Shown one piece after another: positions 1 through 7,253 of a DNA stretch of 15,793 nucleotides. Under the pieces are notes generated by a model. That model was given only the letters and a program-made list of their open reading frames with translations. It had not been told where the DNA came from and made no database searches. The position numbers and the translations under genes are program-made. This DNA comes from Thauera sp. (GTDB lineage Bacteria; Pseudomonadota; Gammaproteobacteria; Burkholderiales; Rhodocyclaceae): NCBI GenBank assembly GCA_023150215.1, contig JAKLLJ010000037.1:1-15793 (forward strand), written 5' to 3'. The stretch's first letter is position 1. Every line of letters starts with the position of its first letter.

Positions 1-201
1 GGCGATCTCATCCACCGCGAGCGCGAGTTCGTTGTACTGCGCCTCGAACTTCAGATGCAGGGTGTTGAACATCGGCCCGGTCACGTTCCAGTGGAAGTTG
101 TGCGTGGTCAGGTACAGCGTGTAGCTGTCGGCGAGCAGGCGCGACAGACCCTCTGCGATCTTGGCTCGATCCTTTTCCTTGATCCCGATATCGATTTCCA
201 T
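1..201 (-). CDS. dps: Dps-family DNA-binding ferritin-like protein, 5' part only
   Basis: The first 67 codons of a Dps protein are visible; the rest lies left of the window. Dps dodecamers bind DNA, oxidise Fe(II) with hydrogen peroxide and store the iron, protecting the nucleoid. The translation contains THNFHWNVTGPMFNTLHLKF. The spacing H37, H49, E53, D64 matches the ferroxidase ligands that lie between neighbouring Dps subunits (family knowledge); the last expected ligand falls just outside. The start ATG is at 201-199 and is preceded by AGGAGA at about 207-212, a good ribosome binding site. It lies downstream of oxyR on the same strand with a 117-bp gap that holds its own candidate promoter. 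This is a true edge truncation, not a broken gene. Confidence 0.93.
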   Translation of the reverse strand, partial: MEIDIGIKEKDRAKIAEGLSRLLADSYTLYLTTHNFHWNVTGPMFNTLHLKFEAQYNELALAVDEIA

Positions 202-255
202 GCTATTTCTCCTGTGAGTGGCAGGCTTCAGACGGCCCGTAGGTATCCTGCAATC

Positions 256-285
256 ATGTTAGCGCCCCGCGGACGCATTGATCAA
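256..285 (-). promoter_or_regulatory. Candidate sigma70 promoter of dps
   Basis: On the minus strand, TTGATC (285-280) and TAACAT (261-256) are separated by 18 bp. They match the -35 and -10 consensus at four positions each. Transcription would start near 249 and give a leader of about 48 nt before dps. The -35 hexamer is part of the perfect palindrome TTGATCAA (278-285). No experiment supports it. Confidence 0.45.
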
Positions 286-310
286 ACCGATTGTTCAGAT
301 GGAAGTCATC
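275..310 (-). promoter_or_regulatory. Candidate OxyR operator upstream of dps
   Basis: OxyR contacts four short elements about one helical turn apart, just upstream of or overlapping the -35 of the genes it activates (established in E. coli). Here GAT-N7-ATC (298-310) lies 22 bp centre-to-centre from a weaker CAT-N7-ACC (276-288), overlapping the -35 of the dps promoter. Geometry and gene context fit, but the match to the ATAG/CTAT consensus is poor, so this is a weak call. Confidence 0.27.
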
Positions 311-318
311 AATAAATA

Positions 319-1272
319 TCATCGCCCATCCGCACGTGCGAGCCGTTCGGGGATCGGTGCCCGGCCCAGCGGACGCACGCCGGGGAGGGCGCTGTCGATG
401 ATCGCCGCGCGCAACACGTCGATCGCGCCGCTGCGCGGGTAGGTCACCCGCCAGGCGAGCGCAACGCGACGCGACGGCTCCGGCGCGACGAACGGCCTGA
501 CCGCGACCAGCACGTTGTGCGACATCTCGTCCGCAGCGGAGCTCGGCAGCACGGTCACGCCGAGCCCGGTGGCGACCATGTGGCGGATGGTTTCGAGCGA
601 GCTGCCTTCGAGCGTGCGCTGCAGGCCGCCGATGTTGCGGCAGCTCGGGCACACCTCGAGCACTTGGTCGCGGAAGCAGTTGCCGGAACCGAGCAGCAGC
701 AACTGGTCGTCGGCCAGATGCTCGGCATCGATCGCACGCTCGGCGGTCCACGGGTGACCGGCAGGCATCAGCACACGGAAGGGCTCGTCGTACAACGGCT
801 GCGCGACCACGCCCGCCTCCTCGAAGGGCAGGCTGATGATGATCACGTCGAGCTCGCCGCGCTTGAGCGACTCGGCGAGGCGGGCGGTGAAGTTCTCCTG
901 GATGATCAGCGGCATCCTCGGCGCGAGCTGGTGCACACGCGGAATGAGCCGCGGCAGGAGATAAGGCCCGATCGTGTAGATGACGCCCACCCGCAGCGGC
1001 CCGGCGAGCGGGTCCTTGCCTGCGGCGGCGATTTCCTGGATCTGGCTCGCTTCCATCAGCACGCGCTCGGCCTGGATGACGATGCGGCGCCCCGTCTCGG
1101 TGATCTTGACCTCGGAGGCGCTGCGCTCGAAGAGCTGGATGCCGAGCTCCTCCTCGACCTTCTTGACCGCGACCGACAATGTGGGCTGAGAGACGTGGCA
1201 CTTCTCGGCGGCACGGCCGAAGTGACGCTCGTGGGCGAGGGCGACGAGGTAACGCAGATCGGTGAGGGTCAT
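319..1272 (-). CDS. oxyR: OxyR, LysR-type hydrogen peroxide sensor
   Basis: 317 residues, the usual OxyR length. The N-terminal winged helix-turn-helix (about 1-60) reads MTLTDLRYLVALAHERHFGR, then VSQPTLSVAVKKVE. The C-terminal half is a LysR substrate-type regulatory domain (about 90-300). Its diagnostic segment GSGNCFRDQVLEVCPSC places cysteines at 199 and 208, the same numbers as in E. coli OxyR, where they form a disulfide on peroxide exposure and switch the protein to an activator. An extra cysteine is at 211. The start at 1272 was chosen because homologues begin MTLTDL; an in-frame ATG at 1314 would add 14 residues, and neither has a good Shine-Dalgarno sequence. It is transcribed towards dps and diverges from the TonB receptor gene with 129 bp between start codons. 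No convincing oxyR promoter was seen. Confidence 0.95.
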   Translation of the reverse strand: MTLTDLRYLVALAHERHFGRAAEKCHVSQPTLSVAVKKVEEELGIQLFERSASEVKITETGRRIVIQAERVLMEASQIQEIAAAGKDPLAGPLRVGVIYTIGPYLLPRLIPRVHQLAPRMPLIIQENFTARLAESLKRGELDVIIISLPFEEAGVVAQPLYDEPFRVLMPAGHPWTAERAIDAEHLADDQLLLLGSGNCFRDQVLEVCPSCRNIGGLQRTLEGSSLETIRHMVATGLGVTVLPSSAADEMSHNVLVAVRPFVAPEPSRRVALAWRVTYPRSGAIDVLRAAIIDSALPGVRPLGRAPIPERLARADGR

Positions 1273-1366
1273 GGCTTCGACACGCTGGAAGGTGGTGAAA
1301 CCCGAAATGAGCACCGTCCGATGTTACCGCGTCTACACCTTGCTGCGCGGCTGGCGGGCGACTCGA

Positions 1367-1372
1367 TATACT
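1367..1372 (+). promoter_or_regulatory. Possible -10 element of the TonB receptor gene
   Basis: TATACT lies 30 bp before the chosen ATG at 1402 in an otherwise GC-rich gap, and would place transcription start near 1379. There is no matching -35 at normal spacing; TTGCTG (1340-1345) is 21 bp away, too far. Weak. Confidence 0.25.
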
Positions 1373-1401
1373 CGCACGCTCAGCGCGTCCGACCGCCTCC
1401 G

Positions 1402-3441
1402 ATGCCCCCACGACCCACTCGTCCCGCAGTCGCCCTGCTGCTGCTCGTCGCCGCCAGCAGCGCAGCCTCGAACGAAAACAGCTTCTTCGAGCCGCTGCCA
1501 CTGGTACTGAGCGCATCGCGCCTGCCACAGCCGCTGCAGGACACCCCGGGAGCGGTCACCGTACTCGACGCCGACCTGATCGCCGCGACCGGCTACCGCG
1601 AGCTCGCCCGCCTGCTGCGCCTGGTGCCCGGCTTTCAGGTCGGACAGGAACGCGGCAATGCCCAGTGGGTGACCTACCACGGGCTCGGCATGGACTACCT
1701 GATGCAAATGCAGCTGCTGGTGGACGGGCGCGCCTCACCGACACCTTCCTTTGCCGCCAGCGCGGAACGTGCGCTCTACGGTGACATCGAGCGCATCGAG
1801 GTGGTGCGCGGCTCGAACGCGGCGGCCTACGGATCGAATGCCTTCCTCGGCATCGTCAATATCACCACCGTCGATGCGAACCGACAACCTGGCACCCGAC
1901 TTCGCATCGCCCACGGCCAGCCCGGCATCCGCGACGCCAGCGTCCGCCACGCGAGCACGGCCGGGCCGCTGAGCCTGCGGGTCAGCGCCCACCACGAGCA
2001 GGACGACGGCTTCACCGACCTGCACGACGGCCGGCGTACCGACGCGCTGAACCTGCGTGGCGACCTGAAGGTGGACGGCCGCAACGAAGTGGACCTGACC
2101 GCCGGCTTCGCCGAGAGCACGCACGATCTGGGCTACGCGGGCTCGATGTTCGACACCGCAGCCGAGCGCGAGGGTCGCAACACCAACCGCTCCCTGCACC
2201 TGCGCTGGCGCCACGTCCCGGACAACGAGCAGGAATGGCTGCTGTCGGCGTACTGGAGCCGGCAACGCGCGCGGGACCAGTGGCGCCTCGACTCGACCAT
2301 CAACCGGCCCGCCCTTCCCGGCCTGACGGAGCTCGAGGCGCTGCAAGCCACGGTCGGCAACGACGCCGCGTCCACCCAGCACAACCTGGAGTTCGAGCAC
2401 CGTCTGCGCATCGATGCCGAATCGCGCCTGATGTGGGGTGCGGAATGGCAGCGCATCGAGCAGGAGTCGGCGTTCTACTATCACACCAGCGGCGCACACG
2501 GGCGCAACGAATACCGCCTGTTCGCCAATCTGGAGTGGAGCGCGGCACCCGACTTGCTGTGGAACGCGGGCGGCATGATCGAGCAAGTTCAGCACGACGA
2601 CGCCCGTTTCGCACCCCGCGTGTTCCTCAACTGGCATGCCCATCCCCGCCTGACCTGGCGCATCGGCCATTCACGCGCCTGGCGCCAGCCCCTGCTGTTC
2701 GAACGCAATGCCGACGTGCGCATCATCGACGACCACGGACGCCTGCTGCAGCACCGCCAGTTCCCCAACCCCGCGCTGCGTCCGCAGCGCATCGACGCCA
2801 GCGAGATCGGCCTGCTTGGCGTGTTCGGCGAGCACCGCAGCACCTTCGACCTGCGCCTGTTTCGCGAACGCATCGACGACCTGATCGTGCGCAATCCGGT
2901 CGACGCTGCCCTGCTCGCCGGCAGCGTGCTGCCCAGACCGCTGCGCGAACTGCTCGGCGGCACGCGCTGGGAAAACTACGCCGGCCGCGTGCAGTTGAGC
3001 GGCCTCGAGTATCAGGTGAATCTCAAGCCCTGGCGCGGCACCGAGTTCATCCTCGCGCACAGCATGATCCGGCGCGATGCCGACGACGACCGCATCCGCC
3101 GCAACGTCGCGCCCTACAGCGCCAGCCTGAGCTGGCTGCAGCGCGTCGGCCCATGGCGCTCGATGCTCAGTGTGCTGCGCATGGGGCCGATCGATGCCGG
3201 CTTCAGCTACGTGCCCGGCTACCGCTACACGGTGCCGTCCTACACCACGGTGGACTGGAGCGTGTCACGCATGCTGCGCTTGCCAGCGTTGCCGGTGGAG
3301 GTTCGCCTGACCGCCATCAACCTGTTCGGCAGCCACCAGGAGCTCGCCAACCGCCCGCTGCAGGCGCAACCCGAATACCTGGGGCGTCCGGCGAACGAGG
3401 TGAGCCGGCAGGTCTGGCTGTCGGTGGAAACGAACTTCTGA
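1402..3441 (+). CDS. TonB-dependent outer-membrane receptor
   Basis: 679 residues. An N-terminal signal peptide (MPPRP then a hydrophobic run AVALLLLVAASSAAS, cleavage near 20-23) is followed by a plug domain (about 45-157) with the typical start PLQDTPGAVTVLDADLI and typical end IERIEVVRGSNAAAYGSNAF then IVNITT. The remainder is a beta-barrel with alternating aromatic strands ending in a terminal phenylalanine (SVETNF), as expected for Bam-mediated insertion. Such receptors import iron chelates, cobalamin or other scarce ligands using TonB energy; the substrate cannot be told from this sequence. No clear TonB box is visible between the signal peptide and plug. The start at 1402 gives the signal peptide but has no obvious ribosome binding site; upstream in-frame ATGs would bury the signal. 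It is next to oxyR, so an iron-related role is possible but unproven. Confidence 0.9.
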   Translation: MPPRPTRPAVALLLLVAASSAASNENSFFEPLPLVLSASRLPQPLQDTPGAVTVLDADLIAATGYRELARLLRLVPGFQVGQERGNAQWVTYHGLGMDYLMQMQLLVDGRASPTPSFAASAERALYGDIERIEVVRGSNAAAYGSNAFLGIVNITTVDANRQPGTRLRIAHGQPGIRDASVRHASTAGPLSLRVSAHHEQDDGFTDLHDGRRTDALNLRGDLKVDGRNEVDLTAGFAESTHDLGYAGSMFDTAAEREGRNTNRSLHLRWRHVPDNEQEWLLSAYWSRQRARDQWRLDSTINRPALPGLTELEALQATVGNDAASTQHNLEFEHRLRIDAESRLMWGAEWQRIEQESAFYYHTSGAHGRNEYRLFANLEWSAAPDLLWNAGGMIEQVQHDDARFAPRVFLNWHAHPRLTWRIGHSRAWRQPLLFERNADVRIIDDHGRLLQHRQFPNPALRPQRIDASEIGLLGVFGEHRSTFDLRLFRERIDDLIVRNPVDAALLAGSVLPRPLRELLGGTRWENYAGRVQLSGLEYQVNLKPWRGTEFILAHSMIRRDADDDRIRRNVAPYSASLSWLQRVGPWRSMLSVLRMGPIDAGFSYVPGYRYTVPSYTTVDWSVSRMLRLPALPVEVRLTAINLFGSHQELANRPLQAQPEYLGRPANEVSRQVWLSVETNF

Positions 3442-3522
3442 CGCACTGCGTCTTGAAGCACGCACGCCCCGACCCGATGTGAAAACGGAGATCTCGCCGG
3501 GAACGGGTCGCGCGCCGCCGCG

Positions 3523-3556
3523 TCCACGTCAGGTGGATCACCGGGACTCCGGATCC
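3523..3556. other. Small inverted repeats upstream of htrA
   Basis: TCCAC-GTCAG-GTGGA (3523-3537) overlaps a second hairpin: GGAT (3535-3538) and CCGG (3541-3544) pair with CCGG (3549-3552) and ATCC (3553-3556), leaving a CA bulge and a GACT loop. There is no T tract, so an intrinsic terminator is unlikely. It could affect the htrA leader. The rest of the 3442-3592 gap shows no clear promoter. Confidence 0.3.
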
Positions 3557-3592
3557 GAACTTCCCTGTTGCCGACCAAGGATGTACAACCCC

Positions 3593-5068
3593 ATGAAAAG
3601 ACTCCTGTCCGCCAGTGCCGTCGCGATCGCGCTCGGCGCAATCCTGCCCCAGGCGCCCGTGCTGCCCGCCGCTCACGCCCAATCCGCGGTGGCCGCGCCG
3701 TCGATGGTCACCCCCAACCGCTTCGGCCTGCCAGACTTCGGCGACCTGGTCGAGCAGGTCGGCCCGGCGGTGGTCAACATCAGCGTGGTGCAGCGCGTAG
3801 CGCAGGGCGCGGCCGGCGAGAACCCGCTCGCCAACGACCCCTTCTACGACTTCCTGCGCCGCTTCGGGGTGCCCATGCCGGGCTTCCCCGGCCAGCCCGG
3901 CATGGGACCGCGCGCACGCCAAGGCATCGGCTCGGGCTTCATCGTCAGCAAGGACGGCTACGTGCTGACCAACGCCCACGTGGTCGCCGGCGAAGATGGC
4001 GACGCCGCATTGTCGGAGGTCACCGTCACACTGATCGACAAGCGCGAATTCAAGGCCAAGGTGGTCGGCATCGACCGTCGCACCGACGTCGCCCTGCTCA
4101 AGCTCGACGCCAGCGGCCTGCCCGCGGTGAAGATCGGCAATCCCGACCAGTCGCGTGTCGGCGAATGGGTGGTGGCGATGGGCTCGCCCTTCGGCTTCGA
4201 CAACACCGTCACCGCCGGCATCATCTCGGCCAAGGCGCGCCGCCTGCCCGACGAGACCTACGTGCCCTTCATCCAGACCGACGTCGCGATCAACCCGGGC
4301 AACTCGGGCGGGCCGCTGTTCAACCTCGCCGGCGAGGTCATCGGCATCAACTCGCAGATCTACTCGCGCTCGGGCGGCTTCATGGGGATCTCGTTCGCGA
4401 TCCCGATCGACGTCGCGATGAACATCAAGGACCAGCTCGTCAGCCACGGCCGCGTGCAGCGCGGGCGCCTGGGGATCGCGATCCAGGGCGTGGACAAGGA
4501 CCTCGCACAGTCCTTCGGCCTCACCGACGCACGCGGCGCCCTCGTCGCCAGCGTCGAGCCGGGCAGCGCCGCCGACAAGGCCGGGCTGAAGGCTGGCGAC
4601 GTGGTCCTGGCGGTGGATGGCCGGCGCATCGAAGATTCCGCCGAACTGCCGCGCGTGATCGGCGAGAAGCGGCCGGGCAGCGGCGTGCGCCTCGAACTCT
4701 GGCGCGACGGCCGCAGCCGCGAGGTGAACGCCACCCTGGACGAACTGAAGTCCGAGACGATGGCCGGCGGCGCGCCCGCCCCCAGCCAGGTGGAACGACT
4801 GGGCGAAAAGTTCGGCCTCAGCGCACGCGCCCTGACCGCCGAGGAAGCGGCCCGGCTGAGCCTGCGTGGCGGGGTGATGGTCGAAGGTGCAGATGGTGCC
4901 GCAGCGCGCGCCGGTTTGCAGCGCGGCGACGTGATTCTGGCGATCAACAACCAGCCGGTGACCGGCATCGCCGATCTGCGTGCCCAGCTCGAACGTGCGG
5001 ACAAACGCTTCGCGCTGCTGATCCAGCGCGGCGAAGCGCGCATTTTCGTGCCGATCAGGCTCGAGTAA
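3593..5068 (+). CDS. htrA: HtrA/Do-family periplasmic serine protease
   Basis: 491 residues, normal for a DegP/DegQ/MucD protein. The signal peptide MKRLLSASAVAIALGAILPQ ends in AHA-Q near residue 29. The trypsin-like domain (about 50-285) has the catalytic triad H129 (LTNAHVV), D165 (RTDVALL) and S238 (GNSGGPLF). PDZ1 (about 290-380) contains GSAADKAGLKAGDVVLAVDG; PDZ2 (about 400-491) contains GAAARAGLQRGDVILAINN. These proteins degrade or hold misfolded envelope proteins, and the PDZ domains control oligomer state and activation. The loop before the histidine is short and has no cysteine pair, closer to DegQ/MucD than E. coli DegP. AAGGA (3577-3581) sits about 11 bp before this ATG; an in-frame ATG at 3581 would add four residues. 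A sigma-E type promoter was looked for and not found. Confidence 0.95.
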   Translation: MKRLLSASAVAIALGAILPQAPVLPAAHAQSAVAAPSMVTPNRFGLPDFGDLVEQVGPAVVNISVVQRVAQGAAGENPLANDPFYDFLRRFGVPMPGFPGQPGMGPRARQGIGSGFIVSKDGYVLTNAHVVAGEDGDAALSEVTVTLIDKREFKAKVVGIDRRTDVALLKLDASGLPAVKIGNPDQSRVGEWVVAMGSPFGFDNTVTAGIISAKARRLPDETYVPFIQTDVAINPGNSGGPLFNLAGEVIGINSQIYSRSGGFMGISFAIPIDVAMNIKDQLVSHGRVQRGRLGIAIQGVDKDLAQSFGLTDARGALVASVEPGSAADKAGLKAGDVVLAVDGRRIEDSAELPRVIGEKRPGSGVRLELWRDGRSREVNATLDELKSETMAGGAPAPSQVERLGEKFGLSARALTAEEAARLSLRGGVMVEGADGAAARAGLQRGDVILAINNQPVTGIADLRAQLERADKRFALLIQRGEARIFVPIRLE

Positions 5069-5082
5069 GCCGGACCGCGAGC

Positions 5083-5098
5083 CCAGCCGGGAGGCTGG
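5083..5098. terminator. Weak hairpin after htrA
   Basis: CCAGCC (5083-5088) and GGCTGG (5093-5098) flank a GGGA loop 15 bp after the htrA stop codon. The 6-bp stem has no T run, so termination, if any, would be inefficient or factor-assisted. Confidence 0.25.
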
Positions 5099-5111
5099 CG
5101 CCCGCACCGCC

Positions 5112-5139
5112 GGCAAGCGGCAAGCGGCAAGCGGCAAGC
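5112..5139. repeat. 7-bp tandem repeat, four copies
   Basis: GGCAAGC is repeated four times with no mismatch, directly after the htrA 3' hairpin. It is non-coding. Perfect short repeats can change copy number by replication slippage, but no promoter or reading frame depends on it here. Confidence 0.85.
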
Positions 5140-5149
5140 GGAGCAATTG

Positions 5150-5184
5150 CACGATGGATGCCTCACGGGAGGGCATTCATCGTG
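5150..5184. other. Long hairpin between convergent htrA and chemotaxis genes
   Basis: A 13-bp left arm (5150-5162, CACGATGGATGCC) pairs with a right arm (5172-5184, GGCATTCATCGTG) around a 9-nt loop, with one G-T pair. It lies between genes read towards each other, a common position for a shared transcript end, but neither strand has a T tract after it. It is distinct in sequence from the REP family that follows. Confidence 0.5.
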
Positions 5185-5200
5185 GCGGATTGCCTGAAGA

Positions 5201-5275
5201 GTTCGCGGCTTCCGCCGCTCCTACACGAGAGCCGTGCGGCCCGGCGCTTCTGTAGGAGCGGCGGAAGCCGCGAAC
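5201..5275. repeat. REP-like palindrome pair 1 (perfect inverted arms)
   Basis: A 25-bp arm beginning GTTCGCGGCT and ending CGCTCCTACA (5201-5225) is repeated in exact inverse at 5251-5275, with a 25-bp spacer. Each arm is itself palindromic at its core (GCGGCTTCCGCCGC). The TGTAGGAGCGGC...CCGCGAAC form resembles REP elements of Pseudomonas and related bacteria, normally mobilised by RAYT transposases (established knowledge); no RAYT gene is in this window. The rest of the gap, 5276-5348, shows nothing recognisable. Confidence 0.85.
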
Positions 5276-5348
5276 CCTCAGCCCCCAAAACCAGCCATCA
5301 CGCCTGCCCGCACCAAGGCCTGCCCCCCGTCCCTTGCACCCGATCGAC

Positions 5349-6971
5349 TCACAGCCTGAAGCGCGACACCGACGCCTGCAGGCGCCCGGCGAGTTCGCCG
5401 AGCGTGCGCGCCGACTGCACCGTGTGTTCGAGCGCATCGTTGTTGCTGCGCGCCATGCCGGCGATCTCGCCGATGCGCGCGTTCACCGACGCGCTGGCGC
5501 TGCGCTGCGCACCGGTGGCCTCGGCGATGCGGTCGAGGCCCTCGCCGACCTCGACCACCAGCGAGTTGGCGGTCTGCAGCACCTGCATCACCGCGTCGGC
5601 CGTGCCCCGGCTCGATGCAAGATGACCGAGGCCATCGTCGAGCGCGCCGCGCACCGAACCCGAGCGGCGGCCGACCTCGCGCGTGATCGTGTCGATCTCG
5701 CCGGCGGAACGGGCTGACTTCTCCGCCAGCTTGCGCACCTCATCCGCCACGACCGCGAAGCCGCGCCCCTGTTCACCGGCCCGCGCCGCCTCGATCGCGG
5801 CGTTGAGCGCGAGCAGGTTGGTCTGCTCCGCGATCTCGCGCACCTCGCTGGTCATGCGCGAGATGGCCTGCGTCGAATCGACGAAGGCGACCACCGCCTC
5901 GCCCATCTGGCGCACCGCGACCTCGACCTCACCCACCTCGCCGACCAGGCGCTCCAGGCTGCGATGCCCCTCACGTGAGCGCTCGAGGCTGTCGTGCGAA
6001 CGCTGGCGGACAAGCTCGGCGTGCTCGGCGATCGACGAGATGCTGTCCATCAGCCCATCCATCGCATTCGCGGCACCCACCGAGCTTTCGTTCTGGCGAT
6101 GCGAGCTTTCGGCGACCGACTCGGCCTTGCCGGCCAGGCTGCGCGCCGCACCGGTGACCTCGCTCGCCGAATCGCCAACCTGGCGCACGAGGCTCGCGAG
6201 CGTGCCCATCATGTCGTTGAAGGTTCGCGCGGTACGGCCGATCTCGTCCTCGCCGCGCACCGGCAGGCGCTGGCCCAGGTCGCCGCCGCCCTCCGCGATG
6301 CGCGCCAGGCCCGCGTTGAGCTGCGCCAGCGGGCGGGTGACGAAGCGGCTGATGAAGAGATAGATGAAGACGATCAGCGGAATCGACACCAGCGCGGCGA
6401 ACATGATGCTCTTGTTGCGAAAGGCCAAAACCGCCGCATTGGCCTTGTCGAGCGAGATCCGCATCGACACCGCACCCAGCGGCGTGCCGGCCGCCACCTG
6501 ATGGCAGGCGATGCAGTCCTTGCCAAGCCAGCTCGCCGACGCCAGGGACGGGATCACCACACGCAGATGCTCGCCGTGCTCGGCGCTGCGCTCGACCCTC
6601 AGCGTGCTGCGTCCTTCGGCGAGGGCGAGACGTTCATCGGCATCATGCTCACGCGCCTTCACGCCACCGTCACCGAACACGCGGCTGACCGCATCACCGC
6701 GGATCACCTCGAGGTCCTGCACCACCGAGAGCTCCTTGATCTGGTCAAGGAAGACATCGCGCTGCGCGACCGTGCCGGTGATCATCATCCCGGTGAGCCC
6801 GGCCATGGTCATCTCGTTGACGGTGGCCGCGAAATCCTTCGCCTGATCGATCGCGGTGTCGCGGTTCACCCGGGTTTCCCACACGATCATGCTGCCGAAC
6901 GCAGCAATCATCATCAGCCAGATCACGCCGGTCAGGCGCAGCCATATCGGAGTATCGGAAAATCGCAACAT
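5349..6971 (-). CDS. Methyl-accepting chemotaxis protein with periplasmic c-type heme motif
   Basis: 540 residues. Order: transmembrane helix 1 (about 10-31), periplasmic sensor region (about 32-187), transmembrane helix 2 (about 188-208), HAMP domain (209-262), then a long coiled-coil signalling domain with the conserved tip REIAEQTNLLALNAAIEAAR (378-397), which binds CheW and CheA. The sensor has C153-I-A-C156-H157, the covalent c-type heme attachment motif, on the periplasmic side as heme ligation requires, followed by GTPLGAVSMRISL. A heme sensor could report oxygen, nitric oxide or redox state (inference). There is no C-terminal CheR-docking pentapeptide; it ends SRFRL. The start at 6971 places helix 1 at the N-terminus and has AGAAGG just upstream. 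The frame stays open to 7175, but the added residues are not receptor-like and would span the candidate promoter. It is divergent from cytochrome c'. Confidence 0.93.
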   Translation of the reverse strand: MLRFSDTPIWLRLTGVIWLMMIAAFGSMIVWETRVNRDTAIDQAKDFAATVNEMTMAGLTGMMITGTVAQRDVFLDQIKELSVVQDLEVIRGDAVSRVFGDGGVKAREHDADERLALAEGRSTLRVERSAEHGEHLRVVIPSLASASWLGKDCIACHQVAAGTPLGAVSMRISLDKANAAVLAFRNKSIMFAALVSIPLIVFIYLFISRFVTRPLAQLNAGLARIAEGGGDLGQRLPVRGEDEIGRTARTFNDMMGTLASLVRQVGDSASEVTGAARSLAGKAESVAESSHRQNESSVGAANAMDGLMDSISSIAEHAELVRQRSHDSLERSREGHRSLERLVGEVGEVEVAVRQMGEAVVAFVDSTQAISRMTSEVREIAEQTNLLALNAAIEAARAGEQGRGFAVVADEVRKLAEKSARSAGEIDTITREVGRRSGSVRGALDDGLGHLASSRGTADAVMQVLQTANSLVVEVGEGLDRIAEATGAQRSASASVNARIGEIAGMARSNNDALEHTVQSARTLGELAGRLQASVSRFRL

Positions 6972-7031
6972 CGGCCTTCTCGCATCACCGGGTTCATGGA
7001 CGTGCAGGACATGCGCGGCCTCTAACATTCG

Positions 7032-7058
7032 CTTACGACCGCAAACGCCCGGCCTTGA
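7032..7058 (-). promoter_or_regulatory. Possible sigma28 (FliA) promoter of the chemotaxis gene
   Basis: On the minus strand TCAAGGCC (7058-7051) is followed after 11 bp by GTCGTAAG (7039-7032). Chemotaxis receptors are often in the FliA regulon, with consensus TAAAGTTT-N11-GCCGATAA. The -35 part fits at its first half; the -10 part matches fully only if one base is taken as missing. It would start transcription near 7025. Confidence 0.3.
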
Positions 7059-7096
7059 GGGCGATTGTCCACCGGGCTGCGCCGCCTGACGACGGA

Positions 7097-7149
7097 ATAT
7101 CAACAATATCTGATATATCCTTGCGCACGAAGGCACGCAATATCGTGCG
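7097..7149. promoter_or_regulatory. AT-rich dyad and second dyad in the divergent receptor/cytochrome c' control region
   Basis: An AT-rich island in a GC-rich gap holds ATATCA-N8-TGATAT (7097-7116). A second dyad, CGCACGA-N12-TCGTGCG (7124-7130 and 7143-7149), follows at once. Symmetric sites of this size are typical of dimeric regulator operators or a leader hairpin. Neither matches the FNR/DNR consensus TTGAT-N4-ATCAA. Closer to the gene a 9-nt direct repeat CAATAYGCT occurs at 7193-7201 and 7208-7216. No full sigma70 promoter for cytochrome c' was found in 6972-7253. Confidence 0.4.
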
Positions 7150-7253
7150 AGGATCATGGAACCGGCTAACGGCACCGCGGTCTGCCCACGCTCAATACGC
7201 TACATCCCAATATGCTGAATCCCTTTCCCCAACCCCGACCCAGGAGGTCCACG

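Noticed and set aside
254..1528. A 424-codon minus-strand frame overlapping oxyR
   Set aside because: Arginine- and alanine-rich shadow frame; the oxyR frame has full LysR domains and the redox cysteines.
3442..3592. Sigma-E type promoter for htrA
   Set aside because: GAACTT occurs at 3557-3562, but no TCTGA-like -10 follows at the required spacing.
3317..5176. A 619-codon minus-strand open frame opposite htrA and the end of the receptor gene
   Set aside because: No family motifs; it spans two well-supported plus-strand genes and is an antisense shadow.
7097..7116. FNR/DNR box upstream of cytochrome c'
   Set aside because: The dyad is ATATCA-N8-TGATAT, which does not fit TTGAT-N4-ATCAA in sequence order or spacing.
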